Assembly (NCBI GenBank): GCA_026686845.1
Contig: JAIVEN010000012.1
Span: 8,558,501 to 8,622,500, forward strand
Reading direction: 5' to 3'
DNA length: 64,000 bases
Source of the DNA: Adenanthera pavonina
Lineage: Eukaryota; Streptophyta; Magnoliopsida; Fabales; Fabaceae
A program made the translations under genes and the position numbers. Each line of letters opens with the position of its first letter. Within the stretch, counting starts at the first letter, position 1. Shown in pieces: positions 1-12,087 of the stretch. The notes under the pieces were generated by a model that was given only the letters and a program-made list of their open reading frames with translations, was not told where the DNA came from and searched no databases.

Positions 1-91
1 GATCTATATGCGTTTGTATGGTTTAAAGGGTTCAACCAAATGTGAAGAAAATTTTTCTTTATTTTACAGTAGGCTTTGCGTGTCCTTTCCA

Positions 92-421
92 AAGCGCTTC
101 GTCACTATCCACTTTCCATAGATATAAACCACAGAAAATTACTTTCTTACTTTCATACAATTAATATTCAAGCCAATCTCTAAAAACTTAGGCTTACCTT
201 TTTATTTTTAAACTTAGGCTTACCTTTTTATTTTTACTTTTTATAAACTGAAAAGTTGAAAAACCTACATCATGGTAGAATATATATTTGCTGAGATTAG
301 GTCAGGATGAAGCATTTCTCCTCACCACACCTTCATTGTCCAGAGAAGGAAATCAGAAAAGCAAGTGGGATTCTTTGAATACTCAAGGAGATGCCAAGGA
401 AAGGTTCTGATGCAAATCCTT
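92..421. repeat. Dispersed repeat, copy 1
   Basis: This stretch is clearly similar, in reverse complement, to 48885-49191. Shared landmarks include GCTTCGTCACT / AGTGATGAAGC, ACATCATGGTAG, GAGATTAGGTCA and CTTCATTGTCCAGAGA. No terminal repeats or target duplications were found and neither copy has a useful open frame. The nature of the family is unknown; it could be a transposon fragment or a duplicated gene 5' region. Confidence 0.7.
184..235. repeat. 26-bp tandem duplication
   Basis: Two exact back-to-back copies of a 26-bp unit beginning AAACTTAGGCTTACC, at 184-209 and 210-235. It lies inside the dispersed repeat; the inverted copy near 49.1 kb has only one unit, so this is a local duplication in this copy. 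Confidence 0.9.
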
Positions 422-2325
422 GTTTTGCCTTAGAGATGGGTACTTCTGCTGATTCCTGCACATCTGTTGCATTATATTCTGTGAATTTATTTATTTTTAG
501 TTTCTTTCCTTTTGAGATCTGTTCTACAGTTTAACTTGCTAAATTCGCACGATCTATATGAGTCCAGAAATCGATGAGTTAAATCGAAAATGTATGATTC
601 ATTATTTTGTGAAATTTTGAAGATCGTTCAGAGTTTTCTCTGAATAAATTTGTATTATCTATAATACGGGTCCCTTGAAGTAAACATATAATCTGGAGAA
701 GGTAGCAGCAAACTCCTAATGTCTTCGTATAAATTATACTGCCTTCGAATAGTAACTGCTGCTCTCTAAAAATTATGCTGATGGGCTATTATGTGGTTTT
801 AGGTGATGCAAAGATCAACGTCCATTCGATTGTGATTTTCTTGATTAAAACGTATGTAATTTATTTTTTTATATATTATCATATTTTCCAGTCATTCAAT
901 GAAATTTGAATGGCTTCTTTTATCCTGATGCGCCCAAAAAAAAAATATAATATCAATATGCTACGACTTTAATAATATTTATTGAAATACTGCAAATTTT
1001 AGTGCTTATTTGGTTTGTCTTTTTGTAAAAGTACTTTTAGAATAATTATAGTTTATAAAAATGAAGTTTGAATAAAAGTAAAAAAATTTATTGAAAAGCT
1101 GTTTGGATGAAAAAGAAGAAAATAATGATTAGAAAGTATAGTTTAATTCACAAAATAGTCACGTTTTCTTTACTTTTAATCTTCCAAAATTTTTGAAAAC
1201 ATTGCTTTGTATTGGTCAGTTTTGTGCAAATTAACCGACACAATACGACTTTTTATTATAATTTAAAAAGAAAATTGAAAATTTGTCACTGACAGATGTC
1301 AGTTGCTGCTGGACACCAGCTGATAGCTGTCTATTAGAATTTGTCAGACTCTTAATAATGTTTGAGCTCTAAGACTTTTACTCTCCTAGAGTTCATCATA
1401 CTTTCAGCGATTTAGGTAACAAATTTGAAGAATATTGATATATAAATCATGGAAGTAGCTGCAATTCAAGACTAAGTGCGTATAGAAAAGGAAATGGCAT
1501 GGTTTGAAAAGCCACCGAATATGTGGGGTTTCATACATATTTAGTCACATCATTAATACAAAATCATCCTAAGTTGGATGCTATGGTTATCTCATATTCT
1601 AAAGGGGTGAATGTTATACTTTCTCAAATAATTAAGCAAATGTAATTGATGTTTGGGTACAATATGTCATATGGGAGAGGATGAAATGTGAAGTAATTAA
1701 TACTTGTTATTGTTTTTGGTAATTGGGAGAGTTCATACTTATTATTATCTAGGTGGTTAGCTACTGTCCAGCTTTTCATGTCTGGGTCATACATTAAAAT
1801 TTCAAGTAAGCTATGTTCACAAACCAATTTTAAAGGGCACTTAGCCAAAATGTTTGAATGTGTTTTTTTGGGTGTTCAAATTATGTATTAATGTATTTGA
1901 TCACCTAAAACCCACCATTTAGGTTGATGAAATTTTGATGAAACTTTCCTAAATGGAAAGTATAAAGGCACACTTCTTATGGACATAACACATGATGGTG
2001 AATACAGTTGTACCATTTGTATGTGCTATGTGCTGTTGTTGAAGGGGAGACATGAGGTTCTTGGGCATAGTGTTTATATTACTTGTGCACATGTGTCATT
2101 TAGATTAGAACCTTGATATGATTAATTTCTAATAGACATCATTCAAATATGTCTACAGTTGTAGATGGACGTGTTGAATGGTAAGCAACACAGGGATATC
2201 ATGTTTTTTACTTAAGACATATGGCCACTAACTTCTATAAAGCACATGGAACAAATTGGATGAAGTATAAAGTCATAAATATTGGTGATAAATTAATGTG
2301 GTTGTGAAATTATTAACTATAAATT
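422..2325. other. Gene-free AT-rich stretch
   Basis: No recognisable protein domain, RNA gene or terminal repeat was seen. The 3' part may hold the decayed upstream portion of the CACTA element whose TNP2 relic starts at about 2326, but no N-terminal TNP2 motifs and no 5' CACTA terminus could be read. Confidence 0.4.
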
Positions 2326-3310
2326 TCTTACTCTATGTGAGCTTGAGATGTATTTCCCACCTTCATTCTTTGGCATGATGGTTCACCTAATGGTTCATTT
2401 GGTTAGAAAGATAAACAAATGTGCGGTCCAGCTTATCTTAGATGGATGTATTCGATTGAGCATTATATTAAGGTGTTAAAAGGGTATGTGAAAAATCGAA
2501 GTAGACCAAAGGGTTTTATGGTTGAATGGTACATAGCTGAAAAAGTTGTTTGAGTTCTGCACTGAATATTTATCCAATGTCAATAGCATTGGTCTTCCAA
2601 AGTCTTGTCACATGGGAAGAACAGCTGGAGCAGGGATTCATGGAAATGAAATAGTTAGCATCTCTAGCACATAGTGGGAGCAAGCTTACTTGTGTGTTCT
2701 GCACAACTCTGAGGATGTTGTGCCGTAGGTGGAAATGCATAAGAAGGAACTTAAAAGCTTAAACCCTAATAAGAATGAGAGTTGGATACCAAAAGAACAT
2801 AATCAATTTTTTATAGATTGGTTGAGACATCACACTATTTTGGAGTTTGAGAGGAATCCTTGTTCGATTTCAAAAAGGTTGAGATGGTTAGGAAACGGTC
2901 CTAGCATGCATGTCCTATCTTACCCTGGTTATCTCATTAATGGCTACACATTTTATACAAAACAGTAGTATGATTGGAGCACAATGTAAAATAGTGGGGT
3001 AACTCTGATAGCTTAATCAATGCATATTTCTAGTGTCAAAGATAAAAAACCTATTTTTGCAAATATGTTATACTTTGGGGTGATTGAGCGCATATGGGAG
3101 TTGGATTACATCTTTATTCCAAGTACCAGTCTTCGGCTGTAAGTGGGTTGACAATAAGAATGGTGTTCTAGTTAATGAATCGGGGTTCATTCGAGTGAAT
3201 CTTAATAAGGTGGTTTACAAGGATGGGCCTTTTATTTAGCATCCAAGCTCAACAGGTGTTTTTTGTCACTGATCCTACTAATAAGAAGTGGTCCATTGTT
3301 ATGTTAACGA
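2326..3310 (+). pseudogene. TNP2-like CACTA transposase, C-terminal fragment
   Basis: Translated pieces in shifting frames read like the conserved C-terminal half of plant TNP2 transposases. They begin with CELEMYFPPSFF-like and MVHL motifs (from 2326), then LCGP/RWMY-like and LKGYVKNRSRP-like segments (2410-2520), NSIGLPKS-like (2580), and a clean 79-codon open stretch at 2729-2968 with WIPKEHNQFFIDWL. A DUF4216-like part follows (about 3000-3310) with FGVIERIWELDY and DPTNKKWS. The DNA-cleaving N-terminal region is missing and several stops interrupt the frame. In the intact family the protein cuts the element ends for transposition. The family call is firm; exact exon limits are not. Confidence 0.82.
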
Positions 3311-3859
3311 ACAAAAATAACTGATAATGATGAAGACCATCAAGATGCAGATATTGAGGATGATCCTTTCTTAGAGGCATCAATTGATACTAATTCTATT
3401 GTAGATAATGCCCTGTTTATGAGAAATGAACATCAAGAGGTATTTGGATCATAAAGAAGGGACAAAGTAGAAAGCGGAGAAGGTTTAACTTTTTTTTAGC
3501 AAATATAATTTCTTATATTTGATTTTTCTTAACTTCATTTATTATTTTGTTAACATATATACTTTTTGAGTTTTCTTGACTTGATTTATACTATTTTTTT
3601 TTTAAAATATAATTTCTCTTGTGTTTGAGTTCTCTTAACTTGATTTATATTACTTGGATCATATATAACTTGTTTGTTTGATTTATATTATGGGTAAATG
3701 ACTTTCACTTCCAGACATGATATGGATCCGAGTTATAGTGATGCACCGGATAACCCTGCTAAAGAGAAGTTGAGGATAAGCACAGTCATGGATTGACCTT
3801 GCTAAAAGAGGTCACATGAGCAAGAGATAGTGCTCGTAAGATCAATGTAGATTGGATTT

Positions 3860-5187
3860 ATAAAAACCATCACATAAGTAAAGGTGAAAAAAATTAAGTA
3901 GCTATATCGGGATAGCTGTTAAGTCGAAGGTGCCCATAGCAAGTGATGATTGGTATTTGACATCGATAAAATTCGTCAAGATTACATATAATGATAAATT
4001 GCTTCCCCTTATGATGTTTTCTCTTTTTTTTTTTTCATATATGCATACTTTCTATAATTGTTTTGCAGTTAGCATTTGATATTGATGAGATTCGTCGAGA
4101 TTACATAAACAAGAAGGCTGAAGTAGCAATGCGAGCTTTTCGTTATATCCTGACAAAACATTATATGAAGGATCAAGATGCTAATATTCTTGAGCTTCCT
4201 CAAAAGTTATTTGAAATATATATAAATCAAGAAGCCTGGGATATTTTTACCAATAGATGTCGTGAGGAGTCTTTCAAGGTAAATAATTTTTATTTATTTT
4301 ATTAATCTATGTTTCAAGCTGTTTCATTTGAGTATTGTGTTTCATACAGATATTGAGCCAGCAAAATAGTGAGAGGGCTAAGCTTCAACAATACCCTTAT
4401 AGAGGTAGTTGTCTAGGATACTCCGGAATCGAAGATAGAATGGTACGTGTTTATAGTTTTATTTGTGTAAATATATTTTCCATAAAAATGCTTATACATT
4501 CATTATTTGTATTAATACATAGGTTACTCAAGAGGGATTAGAGGGCAGCATAGTTACCCGTCACGAGCTTTGGGAAAAAGTAAGAAAAAAGAAGAAAGGG
4601 ATGATTGATAATGAAGAGGTTAAGAAAGTTTGCGATCAATTTGTAAGTATCTATTACTTCATTATCCATATTTTAAAAAATTTACTGTTTTTTGGATTGT
4701 AAGTATGTATTATTGTTTTTATAAAATAATTTAATAATCATTTGTTTTTCTGGATTGACAAGATGAACTTTCACAATCCATGCCCAACGGTATTGATGAA
4801 GTCATAGGGTTGGATATGTTAGGCAAGGCATTGGGGCAGCCTAAGCACCCTGGTCGTGTTAGGGGTGTCGGGTTTGCAGTTGGTAAGAGAGATGTTCTTG
4901 GAACCAAACGTCGTTCATCCTCAGACGCAGCAGCTATGGCACTTAAGGAAATGGAGGAACGGATAAACAAAGAAATATCTGCATTGAAAGAGTTAGTGTA
5001 TAAACAAGTGAAGGCAATTGATCAAATACAATCATTCCGTAGGGTGCAAGTGGAGGGAGCTGGTCCTAGTGTCAAAGATAGTTGTACTCTTCATTCTGTG
5101 CATCTCCCTGAGGTAATTCCTTTCCTTGTTAATGAAGACTATTTTTTATTTTGCATATATAAATTTATGATGTTATTATTGGTTTAA
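3860..5187 (+). pseudogene. Transposase_24-type CACTA protein (Ptta/En/Spm), N-terminal part
   Basis: Several exon-like blocks on + together resemble the plant Ptta/En/Spm family. A KLSSYIG...VPI...DDW-like start lies near 3890-3950. Next is 4063-4270 (AFDIDEIRRDYINKKAEVAMRA onward, in shorter matching pieces), then 4345-4445 (QQNSERAKLQQYPYRGS), 4522-4640 (TQEGLEGS, TRHELWEKVRKKKKG) and 4763-5110 (GKALGQPKHPGRVRGVGF, KRRSSSDAA). The blocks are separated by AT-rich spacers with GT-like starts and AG-like ends, consistent with introns. A lysine/glutamate-rich probable coiled coil follows (about 4945-5040). This second CACTA product is thought to act with TNP2, but no activity can be assigned here. 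Frame changes suggest decay. Confidence 0.75.
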
Positions 5188-5944
5188 GGTGTATCATATT
5201 GCCAACTATGGTTAGATATCCCAACTCATCGTGTGGTTACATAAGGGCATGTGGATAATAGTCCAGGAGGAATGTTGCACAACACACCCTTACCTGCAAG
5301 TCATTTGAGAGTATCTATTGAAGATCTAAAGGAGGAGAATGCCTTGTTACCTTTTTCCCATTGAAGAGGTGGATATGGTAGTAAAGGCAGTAGGTAGCTA
5401 CATGGCGTGGCTGGCAAACCTCATTATCCTAGTATGTCAGTCGACACTTCATTATAATATGCTATTATGCATTCTCCAGTTCATCCCATATTAACCAACT
5501 TTGTTGCACAGGCGAAAGGGAAGCGAGCCAAAAAATCTTGTCCATCCATAATTTGCTATTGTGTATTCTCTTGTTTATCTTGCACTTTATTATAATTTGC
5601 TATTGTTGTCCAACTTTGTTACAAAGGGAAAAGAGAAGCAAGCCATTGGGATGGGGCAATCAAAGGAGTCAAATGTTCACCAAGCAAAGGGATTGCCTCG
5701 ACTTAATTTTCTTTCTTAAATTGCCAACTCTTGAGAAGATTAGCAAAAGGAGGTCAATGGAGCATATTGTGGGCTAAATATGACATGTGGTTGTATAATA
5801 AGGAAGTCTTTGAAGTGATAAACTATAGATATCATCAACATTATAGTTCATCATCAACTTGAGACTGTGAATATTAAAATATACATTAGGTACATGAAAT
5901 ATGATCCAATTAACCTTTTATTTTAGTATGGATAATTAATACCT

Positions 5945-6752
5945 TTGTTTTACCATGTTAGGTTGTTGTATGAGAAGTTCTTAGCCCCTGACAATCTAAC
6001 AAATGGATTTGTGTTCCTTTACCCTCAAGGGATATTAGCATTTCAAGCTTTGAAAAGTTGTGATGCCCCAAAAGAGAATCATAGAACAATCCCAAGAGGT
6101 TGTGAATGTGTCCATGGCAAGAGCCAGTGAGGATGTGTTATTCTTGGCACTATTCTATCATGGGTGGATAACTTAACACAAAAATTTTGAATGATGACTT
6201 ATTTCATGTTAACTATTAATCATAATTTGCCAACAATGGTTTTTATTTTTTATTAGACATCATTGTATGTTGATTGTGATCAACCCATTAGAGTCAGCAA
6301 TATATTATTTCGACTCTACACATGGACTAGGGCCAAAAACCCACGAGCAGATGATGGAGATGTTCAATCAATAAGAATAAGCTTTTTTTTCTCAATGTAC
6401 AATGTTACATTACCCTATTTGAATTCAATGTTTTTCTATGTTAATTTTCTTTTCTCATGTTTAATAGAGCCATGAAAATGTTTTGCCCAAACTGCGGGTT
6501 GAACTAATAAGTAATAAACCTGGTAAGAAGCAAACTATAATATACTCACAATTATATAAATGGACATTGATACAGGTGTTTTTAACCTAAATTTTAAGTC
6601 AAAAATTAAGATTGACATTCCTTGTAATTAATATGTATATATTTTTTGTTGTTTAGTGTCCAAAGCAAAATAACGACATTGATTGTGGATATTATGTTTT
6701 GAAATTCATGAAAGATATTCTTGCCAGAGCTCCATCCCAGTCAAGGTATGAT
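5945..6752 (+). pseudogene. Ulp1-like (C48) cysteine protease domain of the CACTA second gene
   Basis: The most convincing piece is at 6656-6752, reading CPKQNNDIDCGYYVLKFMKD. This matches the C-terminal catalytic block of Ulp1/SENP-type proteases, with the catalytic cysteine codon at 6684-6686 and the upstream glutamine of the oxyanion hole. Weaker upstream blocks at 5945-6130 and 6260-6360 fall where the rest of the domain should lie, but no clear His/Asp motif could be read. Ulp1-like proteases remove SUMO-type modifiers; this domain is recurrently found in CACTA and some Mutator elements. Stops make this copy a probable pseudogene. Confidence 0.7.
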
Positions 6753-6909
6753 TGAGAAGTATAGTCATGTGAGATTGTTTCTAGTTTGTTATCTGTGGCT
6801 GCCGCATTACACATTATACTATATATGCTGGGTTTAATTGTAGGTTAAAAAAAACATATATATGGGAAATCCAAAAATTTAATATATATATATATATATA
6901 TTTAAAAAA

Positions 6910-7207
6910 ATAAGGGAATGTAGGTGGTTCTTACAATTGCCTACATTACAAAATTTGTGGGCGGTTATGAGGATAACTGCCTACAAAAGTTGTCTCTTTA
7001 ATGACTTTTTTATGTGGTTATTTACCGCTTACAATTGTTTAATTTTGTGGGGGGTTATTAGGATTATTGCCCACAAAAGTTGTCTCTTTTGATGGCTTTT
7101 GGAGGAGGTTAAAAAGTAACCACCTATGAAATGCAACCTTTGTAGGCGGTTCATAGTTGCCAAAAGAAGCCAATAATAACTGTCTATAAAACTCTTTTTT
7201 ATAGTAG
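6910..7207 (+). repeat. CACTA 3' subterminal repeats and terminus
   Basis: A short motif related to GGCGGTTATNANNATTGCCTAC recurs in both orientations about every 40-60 bp (6921, 6959, 7015, 7049, 7107, 7142), the usual arrangement of CACTA subterminal transposase-binding repeats. The tract ends at TTTTTTATAGTAG (about 7195-7207), close to the expected terminus TTTTTTGTAGTG. A (TA)n run lies just upstream at about 6884-6901. Confidence 0.7.
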
Positions 7208-8551
7208 TATGTAAAGTAAGCAAGAGAAATAATTGTAATTTAAATAAATAAGAAAGAAAAGCTAAAGAAAGAGAGGGATCATTTCATCACGAGGAAGGAG
7301 TGCTAGAATCAAGGGTAATCCGATAAGAAGAAAAGCAAAAGGAATTTTAGTCATAATTGTCTTTAAAGAATGGTAATGCCAAAAATAGACAAAATTTGGT
7401 CAGAAGAAATGCAAAAGGAATCTAGATACAATAAATGTAATATAAATGAAAATAGAATATAGTGAAATGTAGGAAGATAAGCTCTCTATATAATGCTCAC
7501 TCCAACATTAAGCTAGACAAACTATACTCTCTTCACTTCCACTTCATTACACTTTTGCCTAGAGAGTTCTATGTATTCATCGTCTTTCTCTGTCATCTTC
7601 ATCTTTGTAAGTTTTATCTTGTAATAAAATTTTAAATGCATTTTGGAATAGAAAAAACACGTGTGAGATATTTCACTAATAATATATGGGTTAATGCAAT
7701 GATTTTTCCTCACTTCCATGAACTTTTCTTACTTTCTCTATTTTTCTATTCCAAATTCTAATGTTTGCGAGTTTAACATGGACAAGTTATATTATTCATT
7801 AATTATGAGTAGTGTAGCTCTTAAACTTCTAGTAGATGAAGTCTAAACTTGAAATGAATTGGAATTTTTGAAGTTTTAAAAATATAAACAAATTAGAAAA
7901 TGAGATCATTATAAGTTTTATTTATTTTCCTTTTTATTTATTTTTTATTTTAGGAAATCTTTTGATTTTAAAGGATCCAGCTCGTTTAGAAAATTTGATA
8001 TTTTTTTATTAATATCAATTACTCATGAATTTGATTAAGCCAAACACAGGTTAGTCGAATTAGTAAGGATACAATTTCATTTCTTTGAAACTGAGATTTT
8101 CTTGCTATATAATATTAAACAATCTTACTAACAATGGTTGGTCGAATTAGTAAGGATACAATTTCTCAACCTTTGTACAATTTTACAAAAAAAATATAAA
8201 CCTATTTATTTTGCCAATATATTGGATACTGAAAAAGGACTTTTAAATCAAATTTATAGCAGTTACGATCGAGCATGTGTGAGATATTTCACTAATAATC
8301 ATGATCTTAATTTTGTTGTTTATAACGCAATCATCATATAATATAGTAGGAAATGATTGTATTGTTCATATTTTGCTAATATATTGCATATTGGAAAAAG
8401 GACTTTTAGTTAAAATTTATAGAAGTTACTGCTAGTCAAGTGTAAGGTATTTAACTAATAATCATTATCTTAGTTTAGTTGCTTTGTTTTATTTCATAGG
8501 CTTTTAATTTATTCTTTCATAAATTTTAGTTAATCTATCTATTGGGTTGCA
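7208..8551. other. Gene-free stretch with local duplications
   Basis: No gene recognised. It holds a near-exact 28-bp duplication (8051-8078 and 8138-8165, core GTCGAATTAGTAAGGATACA) and a diverged tandem pair of about 105 bp spaced about 163 bp apart (8215-8320 and 8378-8480), sharing AAAAAGGACTTTTA and ATTTCACTAATAATCAT-like blocks. Confidence 0.5.
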
Positions 8552-9786
8552 TGTAACACCTTACTTTCAAATACCTCATGTCATGACAAAAAACTTCAAA
8601 GACTAACCAAATACAGTCCAAACATCTCACATAAACCTTCCAAAATATCAAAGTAGTGGAAAACGTCACAAAACACCTCTAGAACTCTAGAATAGCCAAA
8701 GTAGGGCCAGGGCAGTAGCATGCTATAGTACTACCACAGCCACATTACTCTCGAGGTCACTGGCACCATAGCCTGGCTTTCTAGCGCGGCGGCACCCCTT
8801 TGCTGATGCTGTATTAGCAAAGTTCAACTTTTGAGGTGAACTTCCGGTATGCATAACTTTATGCTCTGACCTCCGATTAATTTGATTTCAACTCCTATAA
8901 GTCAATCTTGTCTAAATCTATCCATTGACACTAATATTACCTCAATCTATCTTCTTATGGAGATTTTGGACATCCGATACTGTTTCGGTCACTTTTTGAC
9001 CAAAACTCAACTCAAAACTCCCATTTGCCACCAAAGGCAATCTTACCATTCAGGACCATTCACACTAGTCCTAATCCACTTAACCAACTTGTTCATAGAA
9101 GTTTCACCTTCAAGGAACCACTCCTCTGAGATTTGATTCCCTTGAATATCAAATTAACATAGTGGCCTATAGGTCCAAAACTCCCTTACACTACCAACTG
9201 CCTCAACAACACTCCGTACCATGCAAGCATCACTCAACATCGCATCCAACATCCTTTCACATTAATATCATCAACATACATCTATTACAGTCATACCATC
9301 CTACTTAGCACAAAATACACAACTTTACACAATACTTTACATAGACTTGATATTCCTATGAGCGGCACACTATTCCCTTGTTTTCTCCGGACTAGTGCCA
9401 GAACATTCACCTGAAATATTTGTTCATGGGATAGAGGTGTAAGATAAAGTCTTAGTAACTAGGGACAACCACACAAGATATATACATATATAACTCATAC
9501 AATCTCATGAATGCAATATGAAATCGAATGCATGTCTCCCTCGAACATAGCTAGAACCACGAAAAGCCCCAGAAATGCCCGTTGTGGAGCCATTGCTATT
9601 AGCTAGAAAATATCTCAAAATTAGCAGCTTGCTCCCCGTAGTGGCCCAGCCTTGTGCCGCAGCGTGGAGCTCTTTTTCCTCTACTTTGAACTTTTCTCTG
9701 TCCTGTTTCTTCCAATTCTACACAATGCCAATCACACTCGGTTAGCTAGAGGCCATGTTAGGGATAATGTAATAAGGGTTGTTGCA
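8552..9786 (-). repeat. Gypsy 3' LTR, internally deleted
   Basis: It starts TGTAACACCTTAC and ends GGGTTGTTGCA on the + strand. It aligns with both ends of the right LTR (20388-21433 and about 23025-23232) but lacks about 1.1 kb of the middle; the join is near 9560, at CTAGAACCACGAA/AAGCCCC. The deleted section is present in the right LTR and has a counterpart in the solo LTR at 41054-44033, so the longer form is ancestral. Confidence 0.85.
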
Positions 9787-9799
9787 TTCTCCCCTCCTT
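9787..9799 (-). other. Polypurine tract of the gypsy element
   Basis: On the minus strand this reads AAGGAGGGGAGAA, directly abutting the 3' LTR. This is the expected plus-strand DNA primer site and confirms element orientation. Confidence 0.8.
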
Positions 9800-12087
9800 A
9801 TAAAAATTTTATTCTCGAAATTTCAAATCTTACCTTAGGCAAATATCTCTGCATACCTCCTTCGCATGGATTCTTCCATCTCCCACATGACATCGTTGGA
9901 TGTCAAGTCGCTCCAGAGTACCTTTATTAACTTAATTGTCTTATTTCTCAACTATTTCTCTTTTACTTCAAGAATTTGCAATGGCGTGAGCTCAAAAGTC
10001 ATATCCTCTCATACTTGAACTTCCTCATCATCAATTATATGAGACGGATCTGAATGATACTTTTTGAGTTAAAACACGTCAAAAACATCGTGCAACCCAG
10101 CAAGATTAGCCGGTAGTACCACTCGATACGCTACTGGCCCAATTCGCTCTAGAATTTGGGTACCGTGAGTGAGCTTCTTCGCTCGAATAGATCTCCCAAC
10201 ACTTGTAGTAGGAGTGACCTTCAGAAACACATGATCTCCAGCATCAAACTCCAACTATCTCCTTCTTCTATCTGCATGACTTTTCTGCCGACTCTAAGCG
10301 GTTAGAAGCTTTTGTCGAATACTTTCTATTTGTTTAGAGGTTTGATCCACAATATTCGGGCCTAATACACTTAGCTCACTAAGTTCAACCCAACACAACG
10401 GCGATCTGCACTTCCAACCATATAATGTTTCATATGGAGCCATTTGCAAACACGAGTGGTAACTATTGTTGTAGGCAAATTTGACTAATAGTAGATATTA
10501 ATCCCAATTTCCTTTGCTCTTCAGAACATAAGCTCATAGCATGTCTTCCAAAGTTTGTATCATCCTTTTAGTTTGCCTATCCAATTGAGGGTGATAAGTA
10601 GTACTGAAACTTAGCTTTGTCCCCATAGCCTTCTGAAGAGATTTCCAAAACTTTGATGTAAATCACAGATCTCTATCTGACACAATATTCATCAAAACTC
10701 CTTGCAGTCTCACAATCTCATTCACATACAATTGTGCCAACTTCTCCATAGTGATAGTCTCATAAATCAGAAGAAAATGGACCGACTTTTTCAGTCTATC
10801 CATAATCATCCATATTACATTGTGTCCTGAAGAGGTCCTCGGTAATCCCATCACGAAATCCATGGAAATGCTATCCCATTTCAAGTCCAGGATCTCTAAC
10901 GTTTGCAACGTGTCCGCTGGTAATTGGTGTTCAATCTTGACCTTCTAACAAATTAGACATCTTGTCACATACTTTGCGATGTCCTTTTTCATGCCTAGCC
11001 ACCAATATTCTCGCTTTAAATCTTGGTACAACTTAGTGGTACCTAGGTAAATAGTGTACCTACTTTTATGAGCCTCCTCTAGAATAATTTCTCGCAACCT
11101 TGCAACATTTAGCACACAAATCCGACTACAATACCAAATGATACCATCCTCTAATATATCAAAGTCCTGGGTTTCCGTCATTTCAATCCGTTCCTGAATG
11201 CTCAAAAGATAATTATCCTCCAATTGAGCATACAATAGGTTCCTCAATAAATCGCTTAATACATTGATGGATCCCAATACTTGTACTCCAAGATGGACAT
11301 TAATGGATAACTCCATGTCTCTTACTTTCTCTAGCATATGTTGTTCTCTCATCATCATGATGGCTATATGGATCGACTTTTTACTTAGCGCATCTGCCAC
11401 AACATTGGCTTTCCTAGGATAATACTTTAAAGCGAACTCAGAATCTACCAAGAACACTACCCAACACCTTTGCCTCATATTCAACTTTTTATGGTTAAAC
11501 AAATACTTCAAACTCTTATGATCACTGAATACCTCAAACTGAGTGCCATAGAGATAATGCCTCCATAATTTCAAGGCAAATACTGCAGCTGCTAGCTCAA
11601 GGTCATGAGTAAGATAACTCTTCTCATTAGGCCTGAACTACCTTGAAGCATATGCCACAAGTCTTCCTTGCTACATTAATACACACCCTAGACCCTTTTT
11701 AGAGGCATCCATGTAAACTGTGAATGACTCAAATGGGTTAAGGATAATCAGCACAGGGGTGGACGTCAGACAAATCTTTAGTTCTTGGAATGCTCTCTCA
11801 CACTTGTCATCCCAAATGAAAGATCAATTCTTGCAGGTAAGTCTAGTAGAAGATATAACAAGCTAAAAGAATTCCTTGATGAACTTGGGTGATAACCGGC
11901 CAATCCCAAAAAGCTATGAATTTCAATCACTGATTGTGGTCTCTCCCAATTCAACACCACTTCCACTTTATGGGGGTCCACTGCTACTCCTTCTGCAGCA
12001 ATCACATGACCCAGAAATTTCACTTCTCATAGCCAAAACTCATATTTACTAAGTTTGGCATACAATTGGTGATCTCGCAACACTTAC
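9800..12087 (-). pseudogene. Gypsy pol, 3' part: RT thumb, RNase H, integrase, chromodomain-like tail
   Basis: Reading leftwards from 12087: RT connection FLGHVIAAEG and VLNWERPQSVIEI (12023 to about 11880); RNase H with FEVFSDHKSLKYLF and KANVVADALSKK (11574-11380); integrase zinc-binding region with HKSRYTIYLG-type spacing and a C-terminal CLIC (to 10945); integrase core ISMDFVMGLPRTSSG and a downstream IVSDRD (10908-10663); then the integrase C-terminus DHVFLKVTP...LHDVFDV (10254-10069). A diverged LKKY..DPSH and NKTIKLIKVLW...WEMEESMRRRY stretch (10068 to about 9850) is typical of Tekay-like chromovirus tails that target heterochromatin. Stops and frame changes are present throughout. Confidence 0.88.

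Larger units (their letters stand above)
2326..7207 (+). mobile_element. CACTA (En/Spm) transposon remnant
   Basis: This is a class II element on the + strand, lacking its 5' part. In order it holds the C-terminal part of a TNP2-type transposase (2326-3310), a second gene with a Transposase_24-type domain (about 3860-5187), a Ulp1-like protease end (5945-6752), then subterminal repeats and a degenerate 3' terminus. This gene order is known from plant CACTA elements that carry a Ulp1-type protease. Both genes contain stops and frame changes, so the copy is not autonomous. No 5' terminal inverted repeat was found between 1 and 2326, so the left boundary is only the start of readable homology. 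Confidence 0.8.
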
